Source: Neckera pumila
Taxonomy: Eukaryota > Streptophyta > Bryopsida > Hypnales > Neckeraceae
Length of the DNA stretch: 64,000 nt
Assembly: GCA_963969595.1 (NCBI GenBank)
Contig: OZ018413.1
Coordinates: 6,104,711-6,168,710 of the forward strand
Reading direction: 5' to 3'
Below are positions 22,046 to 35,573 of the stretch, one piece after another; position 1 is the stretch's first letter; every line of letters starts with the position of its first letter. Below the pieces are notes generated by a model. The model did no database searches. It was not told where the DNA came from and was given only the letters and a program-made list of their open reading frames with translations. The position numbers and the translations under genes are program-made.

Positions 22046-25000
22046 ATGAGTAACACTCAACACTGTGCATCCCGTTGTGTTTTTGGTGCGTCTTCATTCT
22101 TCCCTTTTGATTCTTCACATTGCATTTTTACACTGATAGATGGATTGATCTTAATTCGTTTTTTATATTTATTTTTTTTCAAAATTTTCTATGAGTGAAA
22201 TTGATGCATTTGGAGGGAAAAATGTTGTTTGATAGTATAGTAAGTGAAGTGTTTTTGCAATTGTGAAACTCAAACAATTGTACTTGATCCTCACTTTTGA
22301 TTGATGGCTACTATTTGTAAAGATTTGTATCAATTTTATTGTGTGGAGACAATTTTGTGTAGTAGTTGGGTTTTCCAAGCTTTAAATCCTCATATGCTTT
22401 GTCTTATGCTTTATAAATGGACAATCCTACTAATTTTGATCAATGATTTTCTTTATTTTCTTTTTTATTACATTTTCCTTTCTTGAAGTTTCTTCTTCTT
22501 TGAGGTGGTGGAAATTAATAATTAAATGATGATAGTGGCCTCTTTGCGCAAGTCTGCATCCAAAGGCATTCATGATGGTTGCAATAGGATGTGTGAGAGT
22601 TTTTGTAAATTTTCAAGGTAGTCTATTTTCTCAATCTTGAAGGTGAAAAATGCAATGGATCCTCCTTTAAGTTTTATGCTTGCTATCTTAAGTTTAAAGG
22701 CTTGAATCAATTTTACAATCACATACATGGCGATGGTTTGGTTTAGCTATTGGGTTTCACAAGGATAATATCAGTGCATGCTCTGTCTTCTGTATTATTA
22801 ATGAACAATTCTACTAACTATGACTACAATCTTTGGCTACCTAATAATCATATTGTTGCAAAATCATTGCTAAAGTAATGCTTTTAGAGCACTTCCATCC
22901 CATTTTGGCAAGCAATTTTGGTACTGGAATTTTTCTAGAGATCTTTATTGCAAAAATATTGATTTCAATGATGGAGTTGCAGATTTCTTTATCACACAGC
23001 CAAAAGCTGCACACCACCATCACCTCCAGTGCGTTGTGACAAACCTGCAACAAATTGCCTATAGAATCTCTTGTTGTTAATTTATACCAAAGAACTTTAG
23101 AGTGACAAAGGAATTTTTCTGGATAAAGGCATACATTAGTAACCACATGGAGAAGCTCAACCTACTGCACGGATGTCAATTTTTCTTGTTGTTTTTATCT
23201 TCTCCTTAGATGTCCTTTAGCAATTGTTTGTGTTGCTATTTTCTTTGCATTGTTGTTTATTTATTTAGAAGCCAACAATGTTCATGCACTGAAGGATTGT
23301 TGGGTTTCATGCTAGTTGGAAATATACCTTACGATGCAACAGAAGATCAGCTAGTACATATTTGTGAGGAAGTCGGTCCTGTGGTAACTTTCAGGTTTGT
23401 TTCCTATCTTTGATTTTTTTCGCCCTATCATAGAATATGATGTGGTTGTTATTCTCACCAATACACACAATAGCTTATACTTGTTAGTTTACAAGTTATT
23501 TAAAACCGTAGTACTTCTTTGCTCTTTTTTGTGTAGTTATTGTCTATATGGTTACAAAGTATTGATAAGTCTTTGCCTAAATGATTCAATTCTTTGAATT
23601 ATGGTGATTTGCATTGGTATATGGTGATTTGCATTTGTATATGATGATTAGCATTTGACTGATGTTAGCAAGGTTTTTCCTATTGCATCTAAAGGAGTTT
23701 GAAGTAGCACAGTTTTGCTCACCCGGGTGCTCACCAACACAACATGGATATACCGCTCTATGTCCTCCACTTTTTCTCATTCATTATGATGTACTCCTGT
23801 GTGGTTATTAGATTAGTATTGGATAGAGAGACTGGCAAACCAAAAGGATACGGATTCTGCGAATATAGGGACGAGGAGACTGCTTTAAGTGCTCGTCGGA
23901 ATCTTCAAGGTTATGAGATCAATGGACGACAACTTCGAGTGGATTTTGCTGAGAATGAAAAAGGAGGAGGTGGTGGTGATAGGAACCGAGAACAGGTGCC
24001 ACTAATGTTTATTCTATTATTCTGTATTTTTCACACATCCTACATAATTGTTGAGGAGGGTTTTTATTACAAGTAGACCTTTTCAAGAACTTTTTTGAAG
24101 ATATCATAAAGATAATCTTCTCCATGATTCATAGTGAGGTCCCTCTACGGTCACTATGAGTCTGATGATTGTATAAAGCATGGGGAAGATTTTCTTTATG
24201 GTGATGTCTAGAAGTTTCTTAACCAGTCCATTGAGTCCAATATTATTGAAAACATTGTTCTTTCTTTAATAGATGATGTTTTAGAAAAGAGATTAAAGTT
24301 TATTTTGACAAATTATAAGAAGACTTGCTCATATTTGGCCTTATTATATGGTTGTTGCTACATGAGCCTAGTCTATATTCAGTTTACTTTATTTTTTATA
24401 GAATAAGAATATTACCAGATTACAAGCATAAGCAAAATTTGTTAGATAATTTATTAATAGTCACTCTATAGGAAGTCGCAATACCAATCATGCAACTTCT
24501 TTTGACCTAAATAGTGGCTTTATATTTAGTTCAAACTAACTAAACTTGAATTTTTTTTCTAATAGGATACTTTTTTCACGCATTGCATGTATCTTTGCAA
24601 AATATGCGTAGGCCTTGTGGTTTTTATTGCATTTGGTACACAATTTTACTACTCTATGTTACTAAGTACGATGACTTTATACCGCAGCGTCAAGGTGGAC
24701 AAAGTGTGCAACAACCTGTTGGTTTCAATCCTGGTAGACTTTCTATCTCTACAGATTTCAACTATCCCTTTAGAAGCTGATTACGAGATTGCCTTCATAG
24801 CACTTATAGCAAGATGTTATTTGTGAAATGGTTTACTGTGCAACTTCTTTTCTAGTAAGCTTGCGTGTAGTAATGACTACTAAATGAAGTAATGATTTGA
24901 TAAGTTTGGTCATTGTGTGCCCAGATTTTCAGAGACAAACAGGATCTCGACAAGTGGGAAGCACTATTGAAGCCAATAAAGGTGGAGAACCATCTATGGG

Positions 25001-27559
25001 CCAAGCATCTGCAGTTGCTGCTGCCCAGTTTCTTAATGGTGCTCTTGGAGGCAGCCAACAACAACAACAGGTAGAATTTGGAGACCTAATCATGATGCTA
25101 AGGAAAGGATAGATTGTGTGAAATAAATATTAATTAAGTGTTGAGCCAAATTCCTTTGATAACACCAGAGTTTCCATCATATGCAGCTTTGAATTAGTTG
25201 TATGTATGAACTAAGGTGTAGTATGCTTTTGTGCAGTATGGTGTTTCTATAAATGGGCAACCTATACCTGTGGCAAATGGCACCACAACTAGTGTTGGTA
25301 ACGACCCCTTGACAAGCCTTTTGGCTGGAATGTCTAAGCATCAACTTTATGATGTCATGGTACAAATGAAGGTACAGGTCTTTTGGCAATGTGATCTGCT
25401 AAAAAGTGAGTGATGATTGATGGAGGATGCTTGCCAATTTGATGTTTTCTAAGTGGACTATAATTCTTCGGGTTCAGACAGTGATACAACAAAGCCCTCA
25501 ACAGGCCCGCCAAATACTAGTTTCTAATCCGCAATTGACGAAGGCACTCTTCCAGGTCTAAATTCTCATTTATAATTCTAGATTGGCAAATCAATGATTT
25601 TGTATATGTTTATGGGACTTCAATCTCTAGCAAAGAAGCTTGAGTTGATTTGCATGTTGGATGAAATTTCTTTTGAAGTTCTCATTTAATGATAAGCTTT
25701 CTGAAACTATTATTGGTAGTAATGCAGGCACAAATAATGTTAGGAATGGTGCGAGCTCCTCCAATGGTAAGCTTTGTTGCACGTTTGATTGTTGGATGGA
25801 AATTTAGTATAGCTAGTTGTAAGAACGGTGACTTTTATTCACATTCTTGCTAGGCTCTTTTTAGTCTTTTAAATCTTCCATATTGTACACAATACCTAGT
25901 GACTGCGGTAGTTCAGAGTCACGCCATGCTATCTACACAACAACAACAACAAAGTGGACCAATCCCTCCTCCAATGCAGCAACCTCCTTCGCCGCCGCAA
26001 TTGAAACCTATTCAATCTTCAGTTATTCCTGGCCAAGTTCAACAATCCAATTCCCTACAACCAATGACTTACCAACCATTGCAAGCTCAGCAACAATCTC
26101 TCCCCCAAGCTTTGTTTCAGGTTGATCACTACTTATGAAATAGTTTTTGTGTGAGTTGCACTTTGATATTTGAAAGATAAAGTTGCAAAATGAAGTTCCT
26201 AATATGTGATTTTTACTCTCTAAGTGCTGATTTGAGCAATTAGAATTGAGTTTTTCTTCACATGATCTTATTAGGCACACATTTTTAGAAAATTGTTGGA
26301 TTGTGCAGCATCAAGGGGACATGGTACACCAGAATAACATGATGTCTATGTCTTATATTCAACAAAGTGTACCTCCTCCACCAAATCAACCTCTTCAACA
26401 ACAATACCAGGTTTGTTGAATATTGAATGTGATAAGATGCTCCCTTTTTATGATCCAAGCCTATATTTTTTATTTATTTTCAAGTGTAATATGATGAAAT
26501 AACCAAAGAATTTTTTTACCAATGATGAACTTAGAATGAACAAGCAGTGATGGTATGACTTGTCCTTGCTTTGATCGTAGTTGCATTTTTGTATTGCAAC
26601 AGTTGCAACAAAATCCTTGTATGGATGGAACTTCTAGTCTCTTCTCAACTGGGCAAGCTGGCATAATCTCGGGATCTGAAACAATGATGGGACCTAGTGG
26701 CATATCTCAAATGGGTAGAAATATGAATATCTCGCAAGCAGGACAATTAGGTGGCATGGGACTAGGTGCACTTATGAATCAACAGCCATCTCCACCTCCT
26801 AATATATTTGGTCAAGGAATGCATGGAGTTGTTATGGGTGTTGGTCAGTTACCCATGAGCAGTGGAAACCAAGCCAGAGTGCCGGTTTCTAGTGGGTCCT
26901 CGTTGATGGGAGCTCCTTTAGTACCTGATAACTGGTCGAGCTATGGAAACCAGAATGCTCTCTTAGATGATGTTGCTTCTGCTTCAGCTATGTTACAGCC
27001 TCATATGTATGCGCAAATGTCAACTCAAGGGCAAGTGCCCCAACAACAATTTCCGGTATGTTTAAATTTCCTTCCAACAATTTACAACAAATTTGTTTGT
27101 CTAGGTTAAGTGTTTCAGTATGGTAAATACACCTAGTTGTAGCCTTTACTGGAAATGATCTCTGTAGATTCTTACTTAAAATTCACACAATTTGAATATG
27201 AGAACTTAGGGTCAATTTGGGAGATACTTATAATTATCAATTGAGAGTTATACAAGTCCCCAAAATACATGTTAACTTGTGTTGGAATTTTCTTGTAGTG
27301 GCTAATAAGATTGGACAAAACTTGAATTGGTTTGTCAATAAGAACCATGTTCAAATAGTTATTTGGATGTGTTTAGGTGTGCATGCCTTAAAATATATCT
27401 ACTGGTCTTTAATTTTTCTTGCAGCAAATAGTTGGTGAATTAGAGCAGCAAAAGGCATTACTACAGCAAGTCCTTAGTCTCACTCTTGAACAAATTAACT
27501 CGTTGCCTCCTGAGCAACGACAACAAGTTTTACAATTGCAACAAGCCTTAAAAGCATAA
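22046..27559 (+). CDS. Cleavage stimulation factor 64-kDa subunit (CstF-64 / CSTF2-type RRM protein)
   Basis: Nuclear mRNA 3'-end processing factor; its RRM binds the U/GU-rich element downstream of the poly(A) site. Exons: 22046-22085, 23316-23394, 23812-23995, 24688-24733, 24925-25070, 25237-25371, 25478-25555, 25728-25766, 25917-26120, 26309-26410, 26603-27055, 27425-27559. They join in frame to 546 aa. The 40-nt first exon encodes the RRM start and splits a Val codon. RRM residues are about 11-85, with RNP2 VFVGNI (12-17) and RNP1 KGYGFCEY (51-58). The hinge, which in the family binds CstF-77 or symplekin, lies at about 185-249. A Gln/Pro/Met-rich region runs 250-500. The conserved C-terminal helix region (503-546) contains LPPEQRQ. 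Exon 4 could end at 24721 instead; both choices keep frame. Confidence 0.9.
24086..24220. repeat. Hairpin inside CstF-64 intron 3
   Basis: The arms read aagaacttttttgaagatat and, inverted, gatgtctagaagtttctt, with ataatcttctccatg facing catggggaagatttt. An inner palindrome catagtga/tcactatg also occurs. It is probably a small MITE inserted in the intron; boundaries are approximate. Confidence 0.55.
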
Positions 27560-30500
27560 GTAAATGTTTGCGTGCAATTTAGATGTTGAAGGCAATAAGC
27601 GGTCATATTCCTCAAGACAATGAGCTACTTGCCATGTATACTTAAACCAGGTAATAACTATTGAGAGATGTAGAAATAGTTTTAGAGGCCATGAATGAAA
27701 CTCACTAGTGCATTAATTCAACACGCCTCCATTCATGGTTGTAATCTTATAAGCTTCCAATTGATGATATGAACTGAGGAATTGGCACTCACGAGGCTTA
27801 TCCAACATTAAAGAAATTTTGATATCTCACTCACTAAGCTTTTCTTACTTTACTTATATTCCAATTTATATTTGTCACTCCTATGAGTGACATTATGCGG
27901 TAAGCATCACTCAAAATAGACTAGCACTAAGTGGAGTTCTATTGGTGGATATGTTGATTTTTTTTAAGTTCCTGCACAATATAATTCCGACAATATGCAT
28001 CAAACGCATAAGGTTGATAAGGCTATCATGAATCTCATAAAGTTCATTGTTTCAATAGCATTAAATTAGGATTCTGGATCAAGGTGGCATAGCTAAATTG
28101 CTATTCACACTTGTCAAGCTCTTTGTAACATTTGAATGTAGCTTGTGATAATATAGAATTTGTTAAACATTAGAATTAATTGTAAGGTCATCCCTTGTTT
28201 ATCCATCTTGTATTTTTACTTTCAAGTCCCAAAGGTATGTGTACATGAAAATTTATTGAAATGTTTCTATCTTCTTTGTGTAATTGCGCCTTTGTAAATT
28301 CACATGTTCAATCAAATCAATCATTGGAGTTACACATCAAGAGATACAGAAGAGGTGATGAAAATTGATTAATGCCCTGTTTCATCTTGTATTTTTTCTC
28401 CCCTTTAAGATATATGCATTATTGATAATTCAATGGTGTGAATTTCATTCAAGTGGACCAATTGCTCTTCTATAAACTCAAATCTTTAGTCAAATCAAGC
28501 ATTGAAATCATGAATGAAGAATTGTTAAGTTTGAATAACAAATAAAAGTGTTAAAAATTTCAAGTTGGTCCTCAAAGGTGAAGTTTGAATTTTGGACATG
28601 TTTGCAATTTTTTCCAAAGGATATAAACATTTCAATAAATTTTCATCTACTTTTAAGACATAAAAGTGAAAACAAGAGGTAAATACGCAAGGAATGCCTT
28701 TACAATCAAATCCATTGTATATTATGTATCATCAATAAAGTTTTCAAAACATTGGAATACATTTTTTCAGTTCATGATTTTTGAATCTTATCCATCCAAT
28801 GATGTACAAATACATAGTATTTACATTTTCATTACCTTGACAAAATAGTGTATTGTTCACTATATTGATTTATATTGGCAATCCCTCGACTAAAAATACA
28901 TCAACAATTGAAAAATCCTCAAATCATATGAGGTATTTTCAAATTTTTTAATCCCACTAAAGCCTTCACTTTGAGGTCCTTGTAAAAAAGATTTGTACTA
29001 TTTTTGCTACAGCTTGTGTATAAAGATTTTATCTAGCGCAACTTTGAAGTAATAATAATAACATAATTGAATTTCATAATAATATTGGTTATGGTCATTT
29101 ACAAAATATATATCTATATATCTATAAATTAATTCCTGGAGTTAATTTGGTAGGAAATGTTTTTCAAAATATGCCATGGTCTATCTCTCATGGTTTTAGA
29201 AGCTTGGAGCATTAGGGCTTGTAGTACTCACTCTACAAAAGTTTAAGTTGAAATTTAGAGAAGTTAGTCTTCCACTTTACTAGCAACTATTGTTTAAAGG
29301 ATATTTTAAAATAACTATTTCTAAATTATATTGAAGTCCACAAAGTGAGTTACTTTCTGTAGTCATTTTGAATATGGAAAAATTAATTTTTTCGGTGAAT
29401 GACCATCTTCATAGAGTGGTGACAAATTTCCAATATTTACTATATTTAATATTTCAATTTCTAATTTTTACAAATCTAAATGTCAAAGGCCTTTTTTTAA
29501 TAGATTTTGTAACTTTTAGTTTTCCAATTTATAGGATCATTTAATGCTTGATCTTCCTAAGATAAAATCTTCTTAAATATGAACACATTGTTTATATTTT
29601 AGTTTTTAGTTTTTAATAGGTTTCATTTTAAAGTATTCTAAAAAGAACCACAAGTATCATACTCCGTAATAAGAATAGAACGAGTATTTTTTGCAATCAC
29701 TATATAATAAATATAAAAAGGTATTTTCTTTGTGTTCACTCAAAAAAATTTGACTACTATAATTTGGATACAAATCAATTGGGCTACATATAAAGGATGT
29801 TATTTTGATCTTTGAAGGATTTCAACCATTCAAATAGATGATACAAGTCTGAAATTTCTTGCAACAAAGAAATTAGAAATGATTAATCCTTATAAACTAA
29901 AATTAAAAATATATTTATTTGATAAATATTTTTAGACCAAAAAACTTGAGCTAAACCTTACATTTGACCTTTTTAAGTCATTTAGTTGTGAGTACAAATC
30001 CTAAATATGACATTGAACAAGAACATGTTTAATCAATGCGTTAGGATTTAAAATCTAAAAATGATGATTTTGATGCTATTTAAATGGGATGGAAGAAAAA
30101 AAACATTATAAAGATAACCAAACTTCAAAATAATATTAAGTCTAGAAACATCAAGCCTATAGTAATTGTGTTTGAATTTTCACCCAAATTTTGGAGGTTA
30201 GGCTTAATTTTGCTTGCATTACAATCATTGCATATAGATTTTAATCCTATTAGCAATATTATTGCCATCATCTATACTAGCTTATTGGCACTTGTTATTT
30301 TTATTGTGTTGTATTTGCATCACCATTTGATTGAGACAATTATTGGTATCCCAATTTTTAAGTGCTCCATTAATTGAGGGCCACCCAAACTCTTGCTATG
30401 AATGCCATCAAATTTTTTGTCTATACAAGTGAATGTCTTGCATAAGATTCTTTTATTGCTTGCACATACTTCATTGTTGAAAACTTGTTTGTCTGTTCCA

Positions 30501-30907
30501 ATTGCTCAATCTTCTCATACACTTAGAAATACATGAGGGATAAGAATGTGAAATAATTGGTTTTAATACATTAAAATTCATAAAAGCATCTAGAGGGTGA
30601 TTTTGATAATTTTGAAATATTTTTGCCTCAAAAGTCATCCATTACATCTTTTCGCAAAAATCACAAATAGGAAAACAATAAAAAAAATTAGCTCATTTAG
30701 TGTCTTGGTGGCACCATTATTGTTACAACATAATTGTTACCTTAACTTGGGCAAATCCTTAAATAGTGAGCGAGGCTAAAACTCACAAATTTAGAAAGAT
30801 TCTTCTTTCTTCTTATTGTAACATCATTCTTGTCATAGACATATATACTCTATCATCTTAGATAATTACTCCTATTTCTATAGGAGTTTGTAGAAGTTAA
30901 ATCTTCT
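27560..30907. other. CstF-64 3' flank and AT-rich intergenic DNA
   Basis: The first few hundred bases probably include the CstF-64 3' UTR. The remaining 3 kb is AT-rich, with no recognised gene, tRNA or clear terminal repeats. Open frames of 60-97 codons here are A/T-driven and lack domains. Confidence 0.45.
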
Positions 30908-30911
30908 TTAA

Positions 30912-31831
30912 CCCCTAAAAGACCGAGGCCCTTTTTCTGCCAAAAAATACTCAAAACTGCCATTTCTATAGCAAAAAATAAAAAAATTTGAAAAATGTTT
31001 TTTTACCACACCTAACCATAGGATCTTACATCTAACTAGTATGAGAGTGTGTGGAAAAAATTTCAGAATTTTTGACTGCACAGATTGCAAGAAATCTGCG
31101 TTTAAAGTGAAAAAAACAAGTTTTTCAGCACATTGGAGGACTAGATTTTTCGACTTTGAACATTTTTAACTTTATTTTTTTGTACTGCAAAGATTTGAGC
31201 TTTTAATGCTTATACTGGAGAATTGAGTCAAGAATCTAGCCCAAAAAAAAAGTTTAGAAAAAACTTAATTTTCATTACTAAAAAAATTATTAAATAGAAG
31301 TAGGTACGAGATAGAAGGAAAATCTAAAATATTCGTATATTTTAGATGGGATTAAAATGCACTAATCCCAATGGTGAGATTGTTCTAGCAAGTAAACTAA
31401 ACCACGCAAAAAGAAAATTTGAAAAATTTGAAAAATCGCATTCAGAAATGAGTCCTACAAGTTTGTTTTTTCAAAAAGATACTCTAATTGCCCAAAAAAC
31501 AAGAATGTCCATAACTTTCTCATAGAAAATCCAAACAAAATGAATCAAAGCTTTCTAGATAGACAAAAATATAGTCTATGAGAAAAAAATACTTTAAGAA
31601 AAAAAAGAAAAATTGCAAATTTTTTTTGTTGCCCACCGTCCCCTGTTTTGAGCTTATTTGGTCATAACTTTTGTTCCCGAGCACCTATTGTGAAAAAAAT
31701 TGTATCCCCATGAAGATAATCAGCTTTTCTGCCTACAAAAAAAGTTTCAAAAAATCAAAAGAAAATTTCAGCCCGTAGGTACTTGCTCGAAAACGCATTT
31801 GTCCCTTGAAGGGACAATGGTCCTTTAGGGG
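30912..31831. mobile_element. TTAA-flanked 0.92-kb element, copy 2 (piggyBac-like signature)
   Basis: Starts CCCCTAAAAG, ends CTTTAGGGG, and is bordered by TTAA at 30908-30911 and 31832-31835. It is more diverged internally than copies 1 and 3, but the shared order of phrases remains (aaactgccatttct, cataggatctta, aaaatttcag). It contains no transposase frame. Confidence 0.68.
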
Positions 31832-32092
31832 TTAAAGACAAGTTATATCTTCCTAGTATCTTAGAGGATTCCTATAATAATTTTCTACAGCTACTTGAAA
31901 CCTACAAGTGACTCTTCTAATCTAAATATATAGCTTCTTGAAGCCACCAAGTGAAATACAATGTATTAAAGGCAAGATGTAGGAAACCTCAATCTTGTCA
32001 AAACAAGTATTGGAGATTTTTAGCTAAGTATTTTTTTTACTTCTTTGCACGCAATATACTATCTTGTCTAACTCTCCCCACTCTTGCTACTA

Positions 32093-32390
32093 CACTAAAA
32101 ATGATATTTAGTGTAGTATGACATTTAGTGTTTTACCCCCCTACCAGCCACAACACTAAATCTGAATTGTAGCGGATGTAGTGTTGTGTTGGACTTCAAT
32201 GCGCCGCCTCCGCTTCCTTTGCAAGTTCATTTTTTTAAAGTGTTCTAACACTAAATGTAAACCTTTTCAAATTTCAGATTTACCATAGAGCATATTTAGT
32301 GTTAGAAATTAGATTTAGTGTTACTTACTTATGATATTTAGTGTCAAGGTTCGTAATTAGTGTTGCCAACACTAAATATCATTTTTAGTG
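32093..32390. mobile_element. MITE built from many CACTAAAT / ATTTAGTG motifs
   Basis: Terminal inverted repeats are CACTAAAAATGATATTTAGTG at the left and cactaaatatcatttttagtg at the right. TA lies on both sides (32091-32092, 32391-32392). Inside, the motif CACTAAAT or its complement occurs repeatedly, about ten times in both orientations. CACTA elements carry such subterminal arrays, but the TA flanks fit mariner-like elements better, so the superfamily is open. It is 298 bp and non-coding. Confidence 0.65.
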
Positions 32391-32392
32391 TA

Positions 32393-32694
32393 CTTGTTTG
32401 GCTTTGAATCCCTTTTGGTTTGAATATTGATTCCTTGTTTTTGACACTACCATTCTTCTTGAATAGTTTGTCAATATCATATTCTACTATTTTTTTACAT
32501 TGTTTATAATTTCTATAATTCACATCCAAATTGTCTTTAGTTTTTTGGTCCACTATTATTCTTGTCACTCTATGAATAAATTGTCTTGCCTATGCCTTTG
32601 TATTGTCCGTGAATTCTTTGTCCTTGACACTTTTCATGTAACCATCATTGCTATAATAGAAACTAGTGTGACCCTGTGCCGTTGGCCCAATTTT
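32393..32694. other. AT-rich intergenic DNA between MITE and minisatellite
   Basis: No gene or terminal repeat seen. Confidence 0.35.
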
Positions 32695-32698
32695 CATC

Positions 32699-32771
32699 TA
32701 CTCCCGGTTCCACTCCTGGTTCTACTTCCGATTCTACTCCCAGTTCTACTCCCGGTTCCACTCCCAGTACC
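32699..32771. repeat. 12-bp minisatellite
   Basis: About six imperfect units of the type ggttctactccc follow one another. One frame reads a Pro/Leu/Val repeat, but there is no sign of a real protein. Confidence 0.65.
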
Positions 32772-32965
32772 AAGAACGCCACCAAAATCAAAGTAAAAGT
32801 AATTTTCTAATTTTTTAATCAATAAATACTTTGAAATTCAATAACTTTTGCACCACCGCTCCAAACGCCACGAAACCAAGCCGGTGCACCCCTCCTTGGT
32901 GAGAGCTTTCCGACGGTACCAAGCACGCGGCCGGGGGACGCACGGTCAGGAAGTTGTCCACACTA

Positions 32966-33096
32966 CAAACAAAACAAAACAAAACAAAACAAAACAAACA
33001 AACAAACAAACAAACAAACAAACAAACAAACAAACAAACAAACAAACAAACAAACAAACAAACAAACAAACAAACAAACAAACAAACAAACAAACA
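32966..33096. repeat. AAAC-type microsatellite
   Basis: A run of AAAAC units passes into about two dozen AAAC units. The length invites replication slippage. Open frames across it on either strand are artefacts of the repeat. Confidence 0.9.
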
Positions 33097-34765
33097 GCCT
33101 CATTTAAGGTATTGATTAGGTTACAAATCACTATATTAGAAAATTTTAAACATTATTCCTCTTGTTAAATCATGTTAGTTTCTCATGTTTCTTGTTGGCA
33201 TTTAAAAGAGATTTTAGATTATTTTAGTTGGTATTTTTGGACACCACAAAAATAAACTATGAAGTTCCAAAGTATCAAATATATGCTTCTTGCAAATCAA
33301 TCCCAAGTTCTCATACTTAGAGGGTTTGCATTCAAGGTAACAATTGAATACATAGCGATGGTATTAATAATGTTTTTGGCATTAGTTATACTTACCTTAC
33401 CACATTTTGAGAGTTATAAAACCTCAAATTACAATTAATGTTTTTTCTCTTCTTCAAAATACATTAAAATGGAGTATGCCAAAACTGCACTTGTTCTAAA
33501 AATGTCCTATTACATAAAGCTAAATGGAAAATTTCAATGTATTAACAACCAAAATATCAAGGTGAGAACAATTTTAGAGCACTCCATAGCTACTACTTCA
33601 AAAATTCATAACTTGGATATGCAAACCTAATGTGGACCATTCTTCCAACTAATTTCCTATCTACCTCTATCTAATATTTTAAGGACTAAAATATACAACA
33701 AAAGATACGTAGGATAACCTTGATTCAAAAAAGACTGACAAATATGAATAAAAGTGTTTTGATATGTAACCACTCTGAAAATCCTAACTACCAATTTTCT
33801 TTGGATATCGAAGATGAATCCAAAATATCCAATATTCCCACAATGCAAAGACCAAAGTTTCCACTTTTAATTCCACATTGTCTTTTATATAATAATACAT
33901 AGCAATTAAGTGCACTCCAAATGGAAAAAAACCCACACACATCAAAAATCATTTGAGGGGCACTTCTAGCATTGAGTTTACATCAAATATTTGGAGATAA
34001 TTTCGCTAAACCCACTAAGATGCTTTATATAATGATTTTTTTGTCATCATATATTCAAAAAAATTGTTGGGACTTGGAGGCCAAATTAGATTTCCATTGT
34101 TGATTGATCCAATTCGGCCTCTAAGACTCACTTCCTTGATACTGAAACTCTCAAAAAGTGTTGCCATGTAGGATTTGGAGAGTGATGCAGGACTTTGGAC
34201 TTGGATTGTAGTATGAAGCTCTAAGTCCCAATTTCTAGCTCTTCATCAATCAAAATTTAAAAACTCAATGGAACTTGAAACTTGTGACATAGTATGTAGT
34301 AGCCCTTCAAAATAATTTACGCATTCCAAACACCCCATTTAAAATATTTATGCAATAGAAATAATTTGCAATATCCCCCCACAAATGTACAAATTTGGGT
34401 TGCAAACACCATAAACCATTGGTAGGAAATGTCTTATTCCATTTCTGAACAGATTTTGCATTGTAATTGGGCATCACAAGTTTTTCATCCATTTACAATT
34501 TCTTCAATATTTCCTTGTCATTGATGGAAAATGTCTAGCTTATTCCATTTCTAGGCAAATTTTGCATTGTAATTAGGCATTACGTGTTTTCTATTCATTC
34601 ACAATTTGTTCAATTTCCCCTTGTGATAAGCAATTTCTATCAAACAATGCCGCTCTTGTTGTCTAGAATTTTGCAAAAAAAAAGGCACCCCTTTGTCGGA
34701 CTCTATCCTTTTTGTCACCGCTTTTTTTCCCTGTGAAATGCCCTCCTCCTCGGGCATGTAGGATG
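33097..34765. other. AT-rich intergenic DNA, nothing recognised
   Basis: A phrase containing tttgcattgtaattgggcat is near-duplicated at about 34455 and 34561. Otherwise no gene or mobile element boundary is seen. Confidence 0.4.
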
Positions 34766-34769
34766 TTAA

Positions 34770-35002
34770 ATCGTGCCATCCTTTGTGGGCCCTACAAGTC
34801 AAATTCACCCAGGAAAAACGCTGAAATTTTTATTTGCTACAAACTTTCTTTTTTTGCAAAATCTGAATTCATATTTGCAATTAGAGGGCCCAAATTAACT
34901 AGGAGGGCTAGTAAGTGTCCTAGACACGGCTCAAATTTAGGGGGCTTTTTTTTCTCTTTTACCATCGAGAACCCCGAATTTACCCACAAAGGATGGCACG
35001 AT
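34770..35002. mobile_element. Foldback MITE with 20-bp terminal repeats and TTAA borders
   Basis: Left end ATCGTGCCATCCTTTGTGGG is mirrored exactly by CCCACAAAGGATGGCACGAT at the right. TTAA borders both sides (34766-34769, 35003-35006). The termini are unrelated to the CCCCTAAAG family. TTAA could also be read as a TAA/TTA duplication of PIF/Harbinger type. It lies about 0.6 kb upstream of the left GPR107-like gene. Confidence 0.65.
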
Positions 35003-35006
35003 TTAA

Positions 35007-35573
35007 CGTGTTTCCTAGTCCCCTCGTTGATTGAAGACCACCAGACGTCCAGTAGGAATGCAATCCCAATCAGTGGGGGTCCAATTGCATGATTGCCGGA
35101 GCCCCCCTATACCCGTGCCCGCAGCTTCCTTGCTTTCCGTGTCCTCCTTCTTCTCTTGCTCATTGCTTTCCTCGCAGCCTCCCCGTCTCCATAGCCATGG
35201 ACCGCACCGTCCCTCGTTAACTTAGCCCCATTTCTCAGTCCCGTTCCCGCAACAGAGGCTTGCCATTCCTTGTGATAGAGGACACGCCGAAATCGCTGCA
35301 CATTTTGGAGTTTTCGGCGCCCCAAACGGGTGGAAGACGAAGCAGGTCGGGATAATACTAGGGTTTGGTTGGGGATTCAATACGAGATCCGTGAATGTAA
35401 GGTCGGGAGGGTGGTGATGAGCGTGCAAGCGCTGGATCTTTGTTGGGGTTGCATCCCTTTTGAGAAATTTTTGGTGGGGAGAACGTTTTGTGAGAGAAAA
35501 CGACTTGTGGTGTAGTAAGGGAGGTTGGGTTGGTGGTGATTCTTAGTGGGAGGCGGTGAAGGGGAGTGTAAAC
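35007..35573 (+). promoter_or_regulatory. Upstream region and leader of the left GPR107-like gene
   Basis: GC content rises sharply here compared with the DNA to the left. The last 60 bp (from gggaggttgggttggtgg) match the corresponding leader of the right copy; further upstream the copies lose similarity. This marks the outer end of the inverted duplication at about 35515. Confidence 0.5.

Noticed and set aside
33000..33096. Regular repeats that might suggest a CRISPR-like array
   Set aside because: Unit is 4 bp with no spacers, and the DNA is clearly plant nuclear.
32815..33168. Open frames across the AAAC microsatellite (repeating Phe-Val-Cys-Leu or Lys-Gln-Thr-Asn)
   Set aside because: They are translations of a simple repeat with no flanking coding signal.
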